A DNA stretch of 45,814 nucleotides from Halopseudomonas yangmingensis (GTDB lineage Bacteria > Pseudomonadota > Gammaproteobacteria > Pseudomonadales > Pseudomonadaceae), in NCBI RefSeq assembly GCF_900114825.1, contig NZ_FOUI01000012.1, positions 1 to 45,814 of the forward strand, read 5' to 3'. Shown here piece after piece: positions 16,216 to 26,019 of the stretch (position 1 is the first letter of the stretch; each line of letters starts with the position of its first letter). The translations under genes and the position numbers were made by a program. A model generated the notes under the pieces. That model was given only the letters and a program-made list of their open reading frames with translations. It had not been told where the DNA came from and searched no databases.

Positions 16216-16506
16216 ATGACCTCCCGTGTGCAAACCCACAAAAAAATCGTTCCTTTGAAAATGAAGGTCGACGAGGAGACACTCCGCCTGATTGACTATG
16301 CGGCGCAGCTGCTAGGTCATCAACGAACGCAGTTTGTCCTTGATGCCGCAACGGCTCATGCAGAGGACGTAATCCTCAACCGGCGTTTGTTCGTGCTATC
16401 CGCTACAGATTTCGATGCCTTCGATCAGGCCTTGTACCAACCAAGATCGAGCGACGTAGACGAACGCCTACAAAAACTATTGGGCCGCCCCAAACGCTGG
16501 GGTTGA
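16216..16506 (+). CDS. DUF1778 (TacA-type) antitoxin, apparently without its toxin
   Basis: A 96-residue protein with a ribbon-helix-helix N-terminus (KMKVDEETLRLIDYAAQLLG, then HQRTQFVLDAATAHAED) and a C-terminal toxin-neutralising tail (FDAFDQALYQPR). This is the DUF1778/TacA pattern. Such antitoxins are normally followed by a GNAT toxin that acetylates aminoacyl-tRNA. Here the next 110 bases hold no GNAT frame, and the following gene is a specificity subunit. ATG 16216 was chosen over GTG 16210 because the AAAGGAG site ends at 16210. It may be an orphan remnant or a repressor adopted by the restriction operon downstream. Confidence 0.8.
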   Translation: MTSRVQTHKKIVPLKMKVDEETLRLIDYAAQLLGHQRTQFVLDAATAHAEDVILNRRLFVLSATDFDAFDQALYQPRSSDVDERLQKLLGRPKRWG

Positions 16507-16588
16507 AGGCATGGCAGACCAAGCAGCCAATCGCATCTATCCCGGTAGTGCCCTTTTCTGATTGACCAGGGCTGCCACCACAGTTAAT

Positions 16589-16613
16589 TTTGCATCATCC
16601 CCTTTGATGCAAA
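16589..16613. promoter_or_regulatory. Palindrome just upstream of the half-HsdS gene
   Basis: TTTGCATCA and TGATGCAAA form a perfect 9-bp inverted repeat with a 7-base spacer (TCCCCTT), ending seven bases before the ATG at 16621. It could be an operator for the upstream ribbon-helix-helix protein, or a hairpin that limits translation. A following TTTT makes weak termination possible too. Confidence 0.55.
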
Positions 16614-16620
16614 TTTTCAA

Positions 16621-17208
16621 ATGCAATTAAGTCAAGTCGCCAACATCAGTGCAGGCTATCCATTTCGGGGCAAGATACCCCGCGTCCCTGGCTCGCCCGT
16701 GCTTGTTGTCCAGATGAAGGATGTTTCTCCGTCTGAGGGCATTCGCTGGGCTGGCTGCCTTGAAACTGAGCTGACAGGCAAGCGAGCGCCCGACTTCCTT
16801 GGCGAGGGCGACATTCTCATAGCCGCCCGTGGCAACCATAACTATGCCGTTCAGGTTGACAGCCGTCTGGCTGCTGCTGGCAAACAGGTGGTGGCCGCTC
16901 CTCACTTTTTCGTGGTGCGTCTGAAGGGAAAGGAATTACGCGCCGACTTTTTAACCTGGCTACTGAACCAGACGCCAAGCCAGCGTTACTTTGAACAAAA
17001 CGCCGAAGGAAGCCTGAGCAAAAGCATCCGTCGCAGTGTGCTGGAGGAAGCCCCTATCGTGATTCCTCCCCTGGCAAAACAGCGGGCAGTCGTTGCCATG
17101 GCACATACCCTGCGGCAAGAGCAGCGACTGGCACAGCAACTGATAGACAGCGGTGAACGCATGATGAATGCAATAGCCATCGATCTGCACAAAGGTCATA
17201 GCCAGTAG
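16621..17208 (+). CDS. Half-size HsdS-like specificity protein (single target-recognition domain)
   Basis: A 195-residue protein with one target-recognition domain (LSQVANISAGYPFRG start, a central GDILIAARGN, SKSIRRSVLEEAPIVIPPL near 137-155) followed by one helical spacer (about 156-190). A standard HsdS has two such units. Half-size forms may act as dimers with HsdM or serve as spare recognition modules. It is first in the restriction operon, 73 bases before hsdM. Its conserved spacer differs from that of the full HsdS downstream, so it is not a simple duplicate half. No clear ribosome site is seen; a palindrome lies in its place. Confidence 0.78.
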   Translation: MQLSQVANISAGYPFRGKIPRVPGSPVLVVQMKDVSPSEGIRWAGCLETELTGKRAPDFLGEGDILIAARGNHNYAVQVDSRLAAAGKQVVAAPHFFVVRLKGKELRADFLTWLLNQTPSQRYFEQNAEGSLSKSIRRSVLEEAPIVIPPLAKQRAVVAMAHTLRQEQRLAQQLIDSGERMMNAIAIDLHKGHSQ

Positions 17209-17281
17209 AAAGCCCGCAGTGTGGCGGGCAGAATGAATTTAACCGGGCCGGATACACAGCCCAACCAGAGGAAGTACCAGG

Positions 17282-18805
17282 ATGAACGACAAGATCAATC
17301 AGGACAGCATCAACAAAGCCCTATGGGCCGCCTGCGACACATTTCGCGGCACCATCAGCGCAGACACCTACAAGGATTTCATCCTGACCATGCTGTTCCT
17401 CAAATACATCTCGGATGTATGGCAGGACCACTACGACGGCTACAAAGCCCAGTACGGGGACGAGCCGGAGCTGCTTGATGAAATGATGAAGACCGAGCGG
17501 TTTGTGCTGCCAAAGGGCGCGTCCTTCTACACCCTGTTCCAGCACCGCCACGAGCCTGGTAACGGTGAGCGTATCGACCAGGCCCTGCACGCTATCGAAG
17601 AAGCCAACGGCACCAAACTCAAGGACGCTGGCAAAAGCGTGTTCCAGGACATCTCCTTTAACACCGACAAGCTGGGCGAGGAAAAGCAGAAGAACACCAT
17701 TCTGCGTCACCTGCTGGAAGACTTTGCCAAACCTGAACTGAACCTCAAGCCCAGCCGCGTCGGCACATTGGACGTGATTGGCAACGCCTACGAATACATG
17801 ATCAAGAACTTCGCTGCCAGTGGTGGCCAGAAGGCCGGTGAGTTCTATACCCCGCCTGAGGTTTCCGAACTGATTGCCGAGCTGCTTGACCCGCAACCGG
17901 GCGACAGCATCTGCGACCCGGCCTGTGGGTCGGCCTCACTACTGATGAAATGTGGTAGCAAGGTACGCGCCCATCACAACAGCAAAAACTACGCCCTTTA
18001 TGGTCAAGAAGCCATTGGCTCTACCTGGTCGCTGGCCAAGATGAACATGTTTCTGCATGGCGAAGACAACCACAAGATCGAATGGGGCGACACCATCCGC
18101 AACCCCAAGCTGCTGGATAAAAACGGCGACCTGATGTTGTTCGATATCGTCACCGCCAACCCGCCGTTCAGTCTGGACAAGTGGGGCCATGACGAGGCCG
18201 AACACGACAAATTCAGCCGTTTCCGCCGTGGCGTGCCGCCGAAAACCAAAGGCGACTTCGCTTTTATCCTGCACATGGTCGAAACCCTTAAGCCCAAGAC
18301 AGGCCGCATGGGGGTTGTGGTGCCGCACGGGGTACTGTTCCGTGGTTCCAGCGAAGGCAGGATTCGCCAGCAATTGATCGACGAAAACCTCCTCGATGCT
18401 GTGATTGGCCTGCCGGAAAAGCTGTTCTATGGCACCGGCATTCCCGCAGCAATTCTGCTGTTCAAAAAAGCCAAGAACGACGACAAGGTGTTGTTTATCG
18501 ATGCCAGCCGCGACTTCAAGGCCGGAAAAAATCAGAACCTTCTCGATGAAGCCAGTATCCAGAAAATTCTCGACACCTACAAAACCAGAACCAGCGCTGA
18601 TAAATACGCTTACCTTGCCAGCCTCGATGAGATCAGGGAAAACGACTACAACCTGAATATTCCGCGATATGTCGATACCTTTGAAGAAGAGCAAGAAATC
18701 GACCTGATGACGGTGCGTGCTGAGCGTGAACAGCTAAAAACACAGCTGACTAAACTGGAAGCGGAGATGGCGAAGTACCTGGAGGAGCTGGGATATGGGC
18801 GCTAA
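17282..18805 (+). CDS. hsdM: Type I restriction-modification methyltransferase subunit HsdM
   Basis: A 507-residue N6-adenine methyltransferase. An N-terminal helical HsdM_N domain spans about 8-150. GEFYTPPEV (187-195) follows, then the SAM motif DPACGSAS (212-219) and the catalytic NPPF (293-296). A helical C-terminus meets HsdS. The second glycine of the usual CGSGS is replaced by Ala in CGSAS; I do not expect that to abolish binding. An AGAGGAAG ribosome site lies upstream. It overlaps hsdS by 11 bases, as is common. Confidence 0.95.
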   Translation: MNDKINQDSINKALWAACDTFRGTISADTYKDFILTMLFLKYISDVWQDHYDGYKAQYGDEPELLDEMMKTERFVLPKGASFYTLFQHRHEPGNGERIDQALHAIEEANGTKLKDAGKSVFQDISFNTDKLGEEKQKNTILRHLLEDFAKPELNLKPSRVGTLDVIGNAYEYMIKNFAASGGQKAGEFYTPPEVSELIAELLDPQPGDSICDPACGSASLLMKCGSKVRAHHNSKNYALYGQEAIGSTWSLAKMNMFLHGEDNHKIEWGDTIRNPKLLDKNGDLMLFDIVTANPPFSLDKWGHDEAEHDKFSRFRRGVPPKTKGDFAFILHMVETLKPKTGRMGVVVPHGVLFRGSSEGRIRQQLIDENLLDAVIGLPEKLFYGTGIPAAILLFKKAKNDDKVLFIDASRDFKAGKNQNLLDEASIQKILDTYKTRTSADKYAYLASLDEIRENDYNLNIPRYVDTFEEEQEIDLMTVRAEREQLKTQLTKLEAEMAKYLEELGYGR

Positions 18806-20063
18806 ACGCGAAAGATACACGCCAAACGATGTTGGCCCATCTCCATTGGAATGGGGTGCACCCAGATTAAGTGAAGTTTCCATTTTAATAACAAATGGCT
18901 TTGTAGGCACAGCTACGCCTTTTTACACAGACAATACTGGAGTCCCTTACCTCTACGGAACCAATGTAAGAGCCAACAAGCTAGAATTAGATACTGTTCG
19001 TTATATCACTCAAGAATTCCATGAAGCTCAGAGTAAAACCGCTCTCAAGCCAGGAGATTTATTGACGGTTCAGTCTGGTCACATTGGGGAGACCGCCGTA
19101 GTTACAAGTCAGCTCGACGGCGCAAACTGCCATGCTCTCATCGTAACAAGGCTAAAAAAAGAAAAAGCCAATCCAGAATTTTTGTCTTATTACATAAATT
19201 CTGAGATAGGTCGCGCTCGCATGAGAGGTCTTGAGGTCGGCTCGACAATCCTCCACATTAACACGAAGGACTTGAAGAAATTTCGGGTACTACTACCAAG
19301 CATCCCCGAACAAAAAAAAATCGCCCAAATCCTCTCCACCTGGGATAAGGCCATTACCACCACCGAACAACTGCTCGCCAACAGCCAGCAGCAAAAAAAA
19401 GCCCTGATGCAACAACTGCTCACCGGCAAAAAACGCTTTCCTGGTTTTGAGGGGGTCTGGAAAAAGTACACGCTCGGTGAGCTGGGGAATACGTTCAACG
19501 GCTTAACCGGAAAAACTAAAGAAGATTTTGGTTTTGGGAAGAAATACATTCCATACATCAACATCTTTAAAAACAGCCGAATCGATGTGAGAGCGCTAGA
19601 GCTTGTTGATGTCAATGAAGGTGAATCCCAGTCGCTGTCTCAATATGGCGATATTTTCTTCACTACATCATCCGAAACTCCAGATGAAGTTGGCATGTCT
19701 TCAGTGTTGCTTGATCATGTCGATGAGTTATACCTTAACTCATTTTGTTTTGGTTATCGCCTATTTGGTTTTGAATCACTGCACCCAGAATTCGCCAGCT
19801 ATCTTCTTCGAAGTGAACATGTTCGCGGTGAAATTGCAGTACTCGGTCAGGGCGCTACCCGCTACAACCTCTCGAAAAAGCAATTAATGAAACTGAAGCT
19901 TACGCTCCCGCCTGTTGATGAGCAGAAAAAAATAGCCTCGGTTCTTTCCGATGCAGACCAAGAAATCGGAAGCCTGCAATCCCAGCTCGAGGGCCTGAAA
20001 CAAGAGAAAAAAGCCCTGATGCAGCAGCTACTCACGGGTAAGCGCCGCGTGACCCTGAACTGA
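18795..20063 (+). CDS. hsdS: Type I restriction specificity subunit HsdS
   Basis: A 422-residue protein with two target-recognition domains, about 15-165 and 215-375. Each is followed by a conserved helical spacer; the pair shares PEQKKIAQ/DEQKKIAS and KKALMQQLLTGK (about 205-216 and 405-416). The spacers set the distance between the two half-sites. The DNA of the first recognition domain is richer in AT than hsdM, the usual sign of recognition-domain exchange. It partners the HsdM upstream. The sequence recognised cannot be read from the protein. Confidence 0.94.
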   Translation: MGAKRERYTPNDVGPSPLEWGAPRLSEVSILITNGFVGTATPFYTDNTGVPYLYGTNVRANKLELDTVRYITQEFHEAQSKTALKPGDLLTVQSGHIGETAVVTSQLDGANCHALIVTRLKKEKANPEFLSYYINSEIGRARMRGLEVGSTILHINTKDLKKFRVLLPSIPEQKKIAQILSTWDKAITTTEQLLANSQQQKKALMQQLLTGKKRFPGFEGVWKKYTLGELGNTFNGLTGKTKEDFGFGKKYIPYINIFKNSRIDVRALELVDVNEGESQSLSQYGDIFFTTSSETPDEVGMSSVLLDHVDELYLNSFCFGYRLFGFESLHPEFASYLLRSEHVRGEIAVLGQGATRYNLSKKQLMKLKLTLPPVDEQKKIASVLSDADQEIGSLQSQLEGLKQEKKALMQQLLTGKRRVTLN

Positions 20064-20077
20064 ACAAGGAGGTTGCC

Positions 20078-21919
20078 ATGAGCAAACTGGAGAACAAAAT
20101 TGAAGCCCGCCACCGTAATCTGTTCGATGTGCTGAATCAGCAGAAGTACACGGTCGATTATTTCCAGCGCGAATACAGCTGGGGCGAAAAGCACATTGAA
20201 GAGCTGGTGACCGACCTGACCTCAGCCTTTCTGGCGGAATACAGCCCCGGCGATAAACGCGAACAGGGTGAGCAGTACAACAACTATTACCTTGGCCCCT
20301 TTGTGGTCAGCAGCAAGGACGGCAAGCGCAGCATTATCGACGGCCAGCAGCGCCTGACCTCGCTGACGCTGTTTCTGATCTACCTGCATAACTTGCAGAA
20401 AGAGCTCGGCTACAACGAAAAAATCGAGCCGATGATTTTTTCCGAATTGCGCGGCAGCAAGTCGTTCAACATCACTGTAGATGAGCGTATTCCCTGCCTG
20501 GAAAGCCTGTTCACCCAGGGCGAATACCAGCCTGATGACAACTCCACCGAATCAACCCGCAACATGGCTGAGCGCTATCAGGACATTGTGCGCGCCTTCC
20601 CGGAAGAACTGAAAGCCGATGCCTTTCCGTTTTTTATCGACTGGCTGAAGTACAACGTGATCATGGTAGAAATCATCGCCTACTCGGATGAGAACGCCTA
20701 CACGATCTTTGAAACCATGAACGACCGTGGCCTGAACCTGACCCCTTCTGAAATGCTGAAGGGCTATGTGTTGTCGCGGTTCGATCAGCCTGCCAAGCGG
20801 CACAATGCCAACGAGCTGTGGAAGCAGAGCATGTTGCAGCTGAAAGCCTATGACAAGGACGAGGACCAGCGTTTCTTCCAGTCCTGGTTGCGAGCCCGTT
20901 ATGCCGACAGTATCCGCCCCGGTAAGGCCGGCTCCAAAAACGAGGACTTTGAAAAGATTGGCACGCGCTTTCACAGCTGGGTACGCGACAACCTGGATAA
21001 GGTCGGGCTGGACGCCACTGATGGCAATAGCTTCGAGCGCTTTGTGCAGCAGGATTTACGTTTTTACCTGAAAGCCTACCTGCGCATTCTGGATGCCGAG
21101 CGCACCTTAACCCCTGGGCTGGAGCCGGTGTATTACATCAACCACTGGGGCATTGCACCGACGCTTAGCTATCCGCTGTTGCTGGCTGCTCTGAATACCG
21201 ATGATGACGACAGCACCGTGGCCGCCAAGATCAGCACAGTGGCCTCCTATATCGAAACCTTTGTGGTGCGCCGCTCCGTCAATTTCCGCAACTTTTCTGC
21301 CAGCTCTATCCGCTACACCATGTACAGCTTGGTCAAAGAGCTGCGCGGACTGGATTTACCAGCATTGCAGGCCTTGCTGACGCAAAAACTGGCGGATATG
21401 AAAGAGTCGTTTGAGGGCATGGACAAGTTCCGCATGCATGGCCAGAACAAGCGTTTTGTGAAGTTTCTGCTGGCCCGCATGACGGCCTGGTGCGAGCAGC
21501 AGGCGGGCATGAGTACCAATTTTGTAACCTACTACCAGCCTGTCAGTGGCAAACCCTTCGAGGTAGAACACATCTGGGCCGACAAGTTTTCCCGGCACAA
21601 GGACGAGTTTGAGCAGGAGCACGAGTTCCAGAACTACCGTAACCGGCTGGGTGACCTGGTGTTGCTGCCGCGTGGTACCAACCAATCCTACGGCGATTTG
21701 CCCTATGCCGAGAAACAACCGCACTACATCAAGGAAAACCTGCTGGTGAAGTCTCTCAGCCCACTGGCCTATGAGAACAACCCGAATTTCCAGGCACTCA
21801 CCCGCCATCACAACCTGCCTTTTAGCGCCCATCCGCAGTTCAAAAAGCAGGATATAGAAGCACGGCAGGCGCTGTATCAGGCAATATGTGAACGCATCTG
21901 GCCTGCGCGGCTAGGTTGA
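20078..21919 (+). CDS. DUF262/DUF1524 protein (GmrSD-like)
   Basis: A 613-residue protein with an N-terminal DUF262 domain (YFQREYSW at 28-35; SIIDGQQRLTSL at 85-96, a ParB-like DGQQR nucleotide site). A helical middle follows, then a C-terminal DUF1524 His-Me/HNH-type nuclease region (VEHIWADKF near 495, NRLGDLVLLPRGTN further on). GmrSD-type enzymes use NTP and cut modified phage DNA. It has its own AAGGAGG ribosome site 14 bases after hsdS and lies inside the type I operon before hsdR, so it is probably made with the type I enzyme and may extend protection to phages whose DNA modification blocks HsdR. Confidence 0.88.
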   Translation: MSKLENKIEARHRNLFDVLNQQKYTVDYFQREYSWGEKHIEELVTDLTSAFLAEYSPGDKREQGEQYNNYYLGPFVVSSKDGKRSIIDGQQRLTSLTLFLIYLHNLQKELGYNEKIEPMIFSELRGSKSFNITVDERIPCLESLFTQGEYQPDDNSTESTRNMAERYQDIVRAFPEELKADAFPFFIDWLKYNVIMVEIIAYSDENAYTIFETMNDRGLNLTPSEMLKGYVLSRFDQPAKRHNANELWKQSMLQLKAYDKDEDQRFFQSWLRARYADSIRPGKAGSKNEDFEKIGTRFHSWVRDNLDKVGLDATDGNSFERFVQQDLRFYLKAYLRILDAERTLTPGLEPVYYINHWGIAPTLSYPLLLAALNTDDDDSTVAAKISTVASYIETFVVRRSVNFRNFSASSIRYTMYSLVKELRGLDLPALQALLTQKLADMKESFEGMDKFRMHGQNKRFVKFLLARMTAWCEQQAGMSTNFVTYYQPVSGKPFEVEHIWADKFSRHKDEFEQEHEFQNYRNRLGDLVLLPRGTNQSYGDLPYAEKQPHYIKENLLVKSLSPLAYENNPNFQALTRHHNLPFSAHPQFKKQDIEARQALYQAICERIWPARLG

Positions 21920-21943
21920 GCTCGCTGACAAAAGGGACTTAAT

Positions 21944-24900
21944 GTGAACTACAACACCCCAAAATTTCAGGAAGAATACAGCGCCAAGCTACCGGCGCTG
22001 ACGTTACTGACCAACCTGGGGTGGACATTCCTGTCGCCAGAGCAGGCACTGGCAGCCCGCGACGGTAAAACCGACGGTGTGGTGCTACGCGGCTTGCTGC
22101 GTCAGGCCCTGCAAAAACGCACCTATAGCGTGGCGGGTAAGACCTGCTCCCTGTCAGACAAGGCCATCGACAACCTGATAGCAGAGGTATGCAGCCCACC
22201 GCTTAACGAAGGGCTACAGGCTGCCAATGAGCGCCTGTACAACCACATGCTTTACGGTATTTCCGTTACCGAGTTTGTGGACGGTAAAAAAGCCAACCCG
22301 ACCATTGCACTGATTGACTGGCACAACCCGGCCAACAACAGCTTTGTGTTTACCGAAGAATTTACTGTGGCCCGTTCCGGTGGCGAGGAAAATCGCCGCC
22401 CGGATATCGTGTGCTTTGTGAACGGTATTCCCCTGGTCGTCATTGAGGCCAAACGCCCGGATGGGAACGCCAAGAAAGGCCCAACCATCGACGAAGGCAT
22501 CTCGCAAAGCCTGCGCAACCAGCGCCACGATGAAATCCCTCTACTCTTCGCTTACAGTCAGCTACTGCTGTCTGTGAACGGAACGGACGGTCGCTACGGC
22601 ACCTGCGGCACCCCGGCCAAGTTTTGGGCGACCTGGCGTGAGGAGGATATTTCCGACGCCGATATGTATGCGATCAAGAACCGCTCGCTGAGTGATTCCG
22701 ATCTGGCTGGCCTGTTCGACTACCGCCCAGCCGCTGATCGGCGCTGGTATGACAGCCTTATCGCGGCCGGGCATCTGGCGGTTACCGGCCAGGACAGGCT
22801 GTTGATCAGCCTGCTGAGTCCTGCCCGCCTGCTTGAAATGATTCGGTTTTTCACACTCTACGACAAGAAGGCCGGCAAGATTGTTGCCCGCTATCAGCAG
22901 GTGTTTGGCATCAAGCGGTTGATCGAACGCATCAATACCCGTCGCCCGGATGGCGGGCGTGAGGGCGGTGTGATCTGGCACACCACAGGCTCCGGCAAGT
23001 CTTTCACCATGGTCTTTCTCAGCAAGGCGCTGATCCTGCATGACAGTCTCAAGCAGTGCCGCATTGTTGTGGTTACCGATCGGGTAGATCTGGAAAACCA
23101 GCTGAGCAAAACCTTTGCCTCTGGCGGTGAGCTAGCAGACAAGAAAGACCGCGAAGCCGCTATGGCAACCTCAGGCAAACGCCTGGCGGAACAGATTGGC
23201 AAAGGCTCGGAGCGGATCGTTTTCTCTCTGATCCAGAAATTCAACTCGGCTACCAAGCTGCCGGAATGTCAGAACAGCAGTACCGACATCATCGTACTGA
23301 TCGATGAAGGCCACCGCAGTCAGGGCGGTGAGAACCATATCCGCATGCGCCAGGCACTGCCGAACGCATCATTCGTCGCCTTCACTGGTACGCCACTTCT
23401 GAAAGACGATAAAACCACAAACAAATTCGGCCCCATTGTGCACGCCTACACCATGCAGCGTGCGGTGGAAGACCGAGCGGTCACGCCGCTGCTTTACGAA
23501 GAGCGCATCCCTGATCTGGAAGTCAATGAACGCGCTATCGACAGCTGGTTCGAGCGAATTACCGAAGGTCTGACGGACGAGCAGAGGACCGACCTGAAGC
23601 GCAAGTTTGCCAGGAAGGGTGAGCTGTACGGCGTGGATGATCGCATTCGGCTTATTGCGCTGGATATCGCCAATCACTTTGTGAAGAACATCGACGATGG
23701 TCTTAAGGGGCAACTGGCATGCGACAGCAAAGCCTCTGCCATCAAGTACAAGAAGTACCTGGACGAGGCAGGGCTATTTGAGGCGGCTGTAGTAATGAGC
23801 TCCCCCGATACGCGAGAGGGCAATACCGCTGTGGATGAGAGCGCTAGCCCAGAAGTCACACAGTGGTGGAAGGCAACGGTGGGGAGTCAGGATGAGCAGA
23901 GCTACACCAAGCATCTGATTGAACGCTTTGCCGATGCCAAGGACCCGCTTAAAGTGCTGATCGTGGTGGACAAGCTGCTGACTGGTTTTGATGAGCCGAA
24001 AAACGCGGTGCTGTACATCGATAAACCCCTCAAGGAACACAACCTGATTCAGGCCATTGCCCGGGTCAATCGCCTGCACCCGCAGAAGAAGTTTGGTCTG
24101 CTGATCGACTACCGGGGCATTCTGGCCGAGCTGGATACCACCATCCAGAAGTACCAGGACTTGGCCTCACGGACTCAGGGCGGATATGACATCAATGACA
24201 TTGCCGGTCTCTATAACGAGATGAGCACTGAGTACAAACGGCTGCCGCAGCTGTACAAGCAGCTATGGGCCATTTTCGATGGCGTCAGGAACAAGAGTGA
24301 CATCGAGCAGCTACGGCAGGTTCTGGTGCCCCGTATTGAGGAAAAAGATGGTGAGCTGGTGGATGGGCACCAGAAGGTGCGCGAGGACTTCTACGAGGCT
24401 CTGACGGCCTTTGCCAGCTGCCTGAAGGTGGCCTTGCAGTCTGCTACTTTCTTTGACGATAAAAGCTTCACCGATGCCGACCGTCGCCACTACAAGGAGA
24501 CGGTCAAGCAACTATCCAGCCTGCGCCAACTGGTGCAACAGGATGCCGGAGAAAGGATCGACTACGACGAGTATGCCGATCAAGTGAAAAAGCTCCTCGA
24601 CAAGCACGTTGTCGGCGTTGGCGTGAAAGATCCGCAAGGTGTCTATGAAGTCGGCAAGATGGGTCAGTCACAGCAACCTGAGGACTGGAGCGAGGACAAG
24701 ACGCGGAACGAAACGGATATCATCAAGACCCGCATCACCAAGATGATCGAGCAGGAATTGCGAGATGATCCCTTTGCGCAGGAATCCTTCTCCAAGCTCC
24801 TACGACAAGCGATTGAAGAGGCGGAAAAACTCTTCGACCATCCGCTCAAGCAGTATCTGTTGTTCCATGAGTTCGAAGAACAGGTGCGTGAGCGCCGCGT

Positions 24901-25231
24901 GGACGGGATTCCCGATGCGTTCAGCGGCAACCGTCATGCCCAGGCCTACTTCGGTGTTTTTAAAACGGTACTGCCAGAAGCCCTCGCCGTGATGGATCAG
25001 CAGGTTCAGGACAAGTGGGTCAAACTGGCATTTGAAATCGATCAGGTAGTCGAAATTGCCGTTTCCGAGAACTCGATCAATCCGCAGAACATCGAAGCTG
25101 ATATCCGCAAAAAGCTTCTGCCCCGGATGTTTCAGGAGTGCAAAGTCATTGGCGGCGGCATGGACCAGGCGAAGAAAATTGTGGAAATGGTGGTGCAGAT
25201 CACCCGTGTCGGCCTGAACGGTGTGCAGTAA
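21944..25231 (+). CDS. hsdR: Type I restriction endonuclease subunit HsdR
   Basis: A 1095-residue motor-nuclease. The PD-(D/E)xK nuclease residues are Asp154 (RRPDIV) and Glu168-x-Lys170 (VIEAK). Walker A is HTTGSGKS (346-353), motif II is DEGH (454-457), and the later helicase motifs include FTGTPL and QAIARVNR. The C-terminal third contacts HsdM/HsdS. The start is GTG: an ATG two bases upstream overlaps it but is followed at once by TGA (ATGTGA). It is 24 bases downstream of the GmrSD-like gene. Confidence 0.95.
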   Translation: MNYNTPKFQEEYSAKLPALTLLTNLGWTFLSPEQALAARDGKTDGVVLRGLLRQALQKRTYSVAGKTCSLSDKAIDNLIAEVCSPPLNEGLQAANERLYNHMLYGISVTEFVDGKKANPTIALIDWHNPANNSFVFTEEFTVARSGGEENRRPDIVCFVNGIPLVVIEAKRPDGNAKKGPTIDEGISQSLRNQRHDEIPLLFAYSQLLLSVNGTDGRYGTCGTPAKFWATWREEDISDADMYAIKNRSLSDSDLAGLFDYRPAADRRWYDSLIAAGHLAVTGQDRLLISLLSPARLLEMIRFFTLYDKKAGKIVARYQQVFGIKRLIERINTRRPDGGREGGVIWHTTGSGKSFTMVFLSKALILHDSLKQCRIVVVTDRVDLENQLSKTFASGGELADKKDREAAMATSGKRLAEQIGKGSERIVFSLIQKFNSATKLPECQNSSTDIIVLIDEGHRSQGGENHIRMRQALPNASFVAFTGTPLLKDDKTTNKFGPIVHAYTMQRAVEDRAVTPLLYEERIPDLEVNERAIDSWFERITEGLTDEQRTDLKRKFARKGELYGVDDRIRLIALDIANHFVKNIDDGLKGQLACDSKASAIKYKKYLDEAGLFEAAVVMSSPDTREGNTAVDESASPEVTQWWKATVGSQDEQSYTKHLIERFADAKDPLKVLIVVDKLLTGFDEPKNAVLYIDKPLKEHNLIQAIARVNRLHPQKKFGLLIDYRGILAELDTTIQKYQDLASRTQGGYDINDIAGLYNEMSTEYKRLPQLYKQLWAIFDGVRNKSDIEQLRQVLVPRIEEKDGELVDGHQKVREDFYEALTAFASCLKVALQSATFFDDKSFTDADRRHYKETVKQLSSLRQLVQQDAGERIDYDEYADQVKKLLDKHVVGVGVKDPQGVYEVGKMGQSQQPEDWSEDKTRNETDIIKTRITKMIEQELRDDPFAQESFSKLLRQAIEEAEKLFDHPLKQYLLFHEFEEQVRERRVDGIPDAFSGNRHAQAYFGVFKTVLPEALAVMDQQVQDKWVKLAFEIDQVVEIAVSENSINPQNIEADIRKKLLPRMFQECKVIGGGMDQAKKIVEMVVQITRVGLNGVQ

Positions 25232-25233
25232 AC

Positions 25234-25983
25234 ATGAACCTGCCGATTAAACCCAAAAGTCTGCCCATGAGTTTTCGCTATGGGGACGAGCAGTTGGCCT
25301 TCGAGCGCGTCAAACGCCCATTGGCAACAGCCAGCATATTGATCAAGGTTCACCCCGATTGCCGTATCGTGGTGTCAGCACCGGAAAATGCGAACAACGA
25401 GGACGTATTATGCGCCGTAAAAAAGCGCGGCCGCTGGATTTACCAGCAACTGCGTGAGTTTCGCAAACAGCTTGAGCACGTCAGGCCACGGCAATACATC
25501 AGTGGCGAAACCCACTACTACCTGGGCAAACAGTACCTGCTGAAGGTCAATGAAGCTCCCGACCAGGGGCAAGGCGTCAAACTGCTTCGTGGGAAGCTGG
25601 AAGTCACCGTACGCAACAAAGACGCTGACCGGGTACAAGAGCAACTATCCCGATGGTACAAGGCGCGGGCGAAGGAGGTATTTTCCAGACGACTGGACGC
25701 CGTTCTGGAGCAGGCATTATGGGTAGCAGATAAGCCACCCTTGCGGATTCTTAGCATGAAGACCCAATGGGGAAGCTGCTCACCCAAAGGCCGAATTACT
25801 CTGAACCCACATCTGGTCAAGGCGCCACGGGAATGCATTGATTACGTCATTCTGCACGAGCTCTGTCACATCGCCGAGCATAACCACAGCGAGCGGTTTT
25901 ACCGGCTGATGAGACAGGTTATGCCTGAGTGGGAAAAGACCAAGGAGCGGTTGGATGGGATGGCTAAGTTATTTATAACATAA
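25234..25983 (+). CDS. M48/YgjP-type zinc metallopeptidase at the end of the hsd operon
   Basis: A 249-residue protein of the YgjP/SprT-like (DUF45) family. It has the zinc site HELCHIAEHNHSERF (HExxH plus a downstream helix) and the family segment MKTQWGSCSPKGRITLNPHL about 30 residues before it. The start ATG lies two bases after the hsdR stop, so it belongs to the same transcript. Such genes are frequent companions of type I restriction operons. A role in regulated proteolysis of the restriction subunit is a guess. Confidence 0.88.
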   Translation: MNLPIKPKSLPMSFRYGDEQLAFERVKRPLATASILIKVHPDCRIVVSAPENANNEDVLCAVKKRGRWIYQQLREFRKQLEHVRPRQYISGETHYYLGKQYLLKVNEAPDQGQGVKLLRGKLEVTVRNKDADRVQEQLSRWYKARAKEVFSRRLDAVLEQALWVADKPPLRILSMKTQWGSCSPKGRITLNPHLVKAPRECIDYVILHELCHIAEHNHSERFYRLMRQVMPEWEKTKERLDGMAKLFIT

Positions 25984-26019
25984 TTAAAAAAGCAACCATC
26001 TAGCGATAAACAAACCCCG

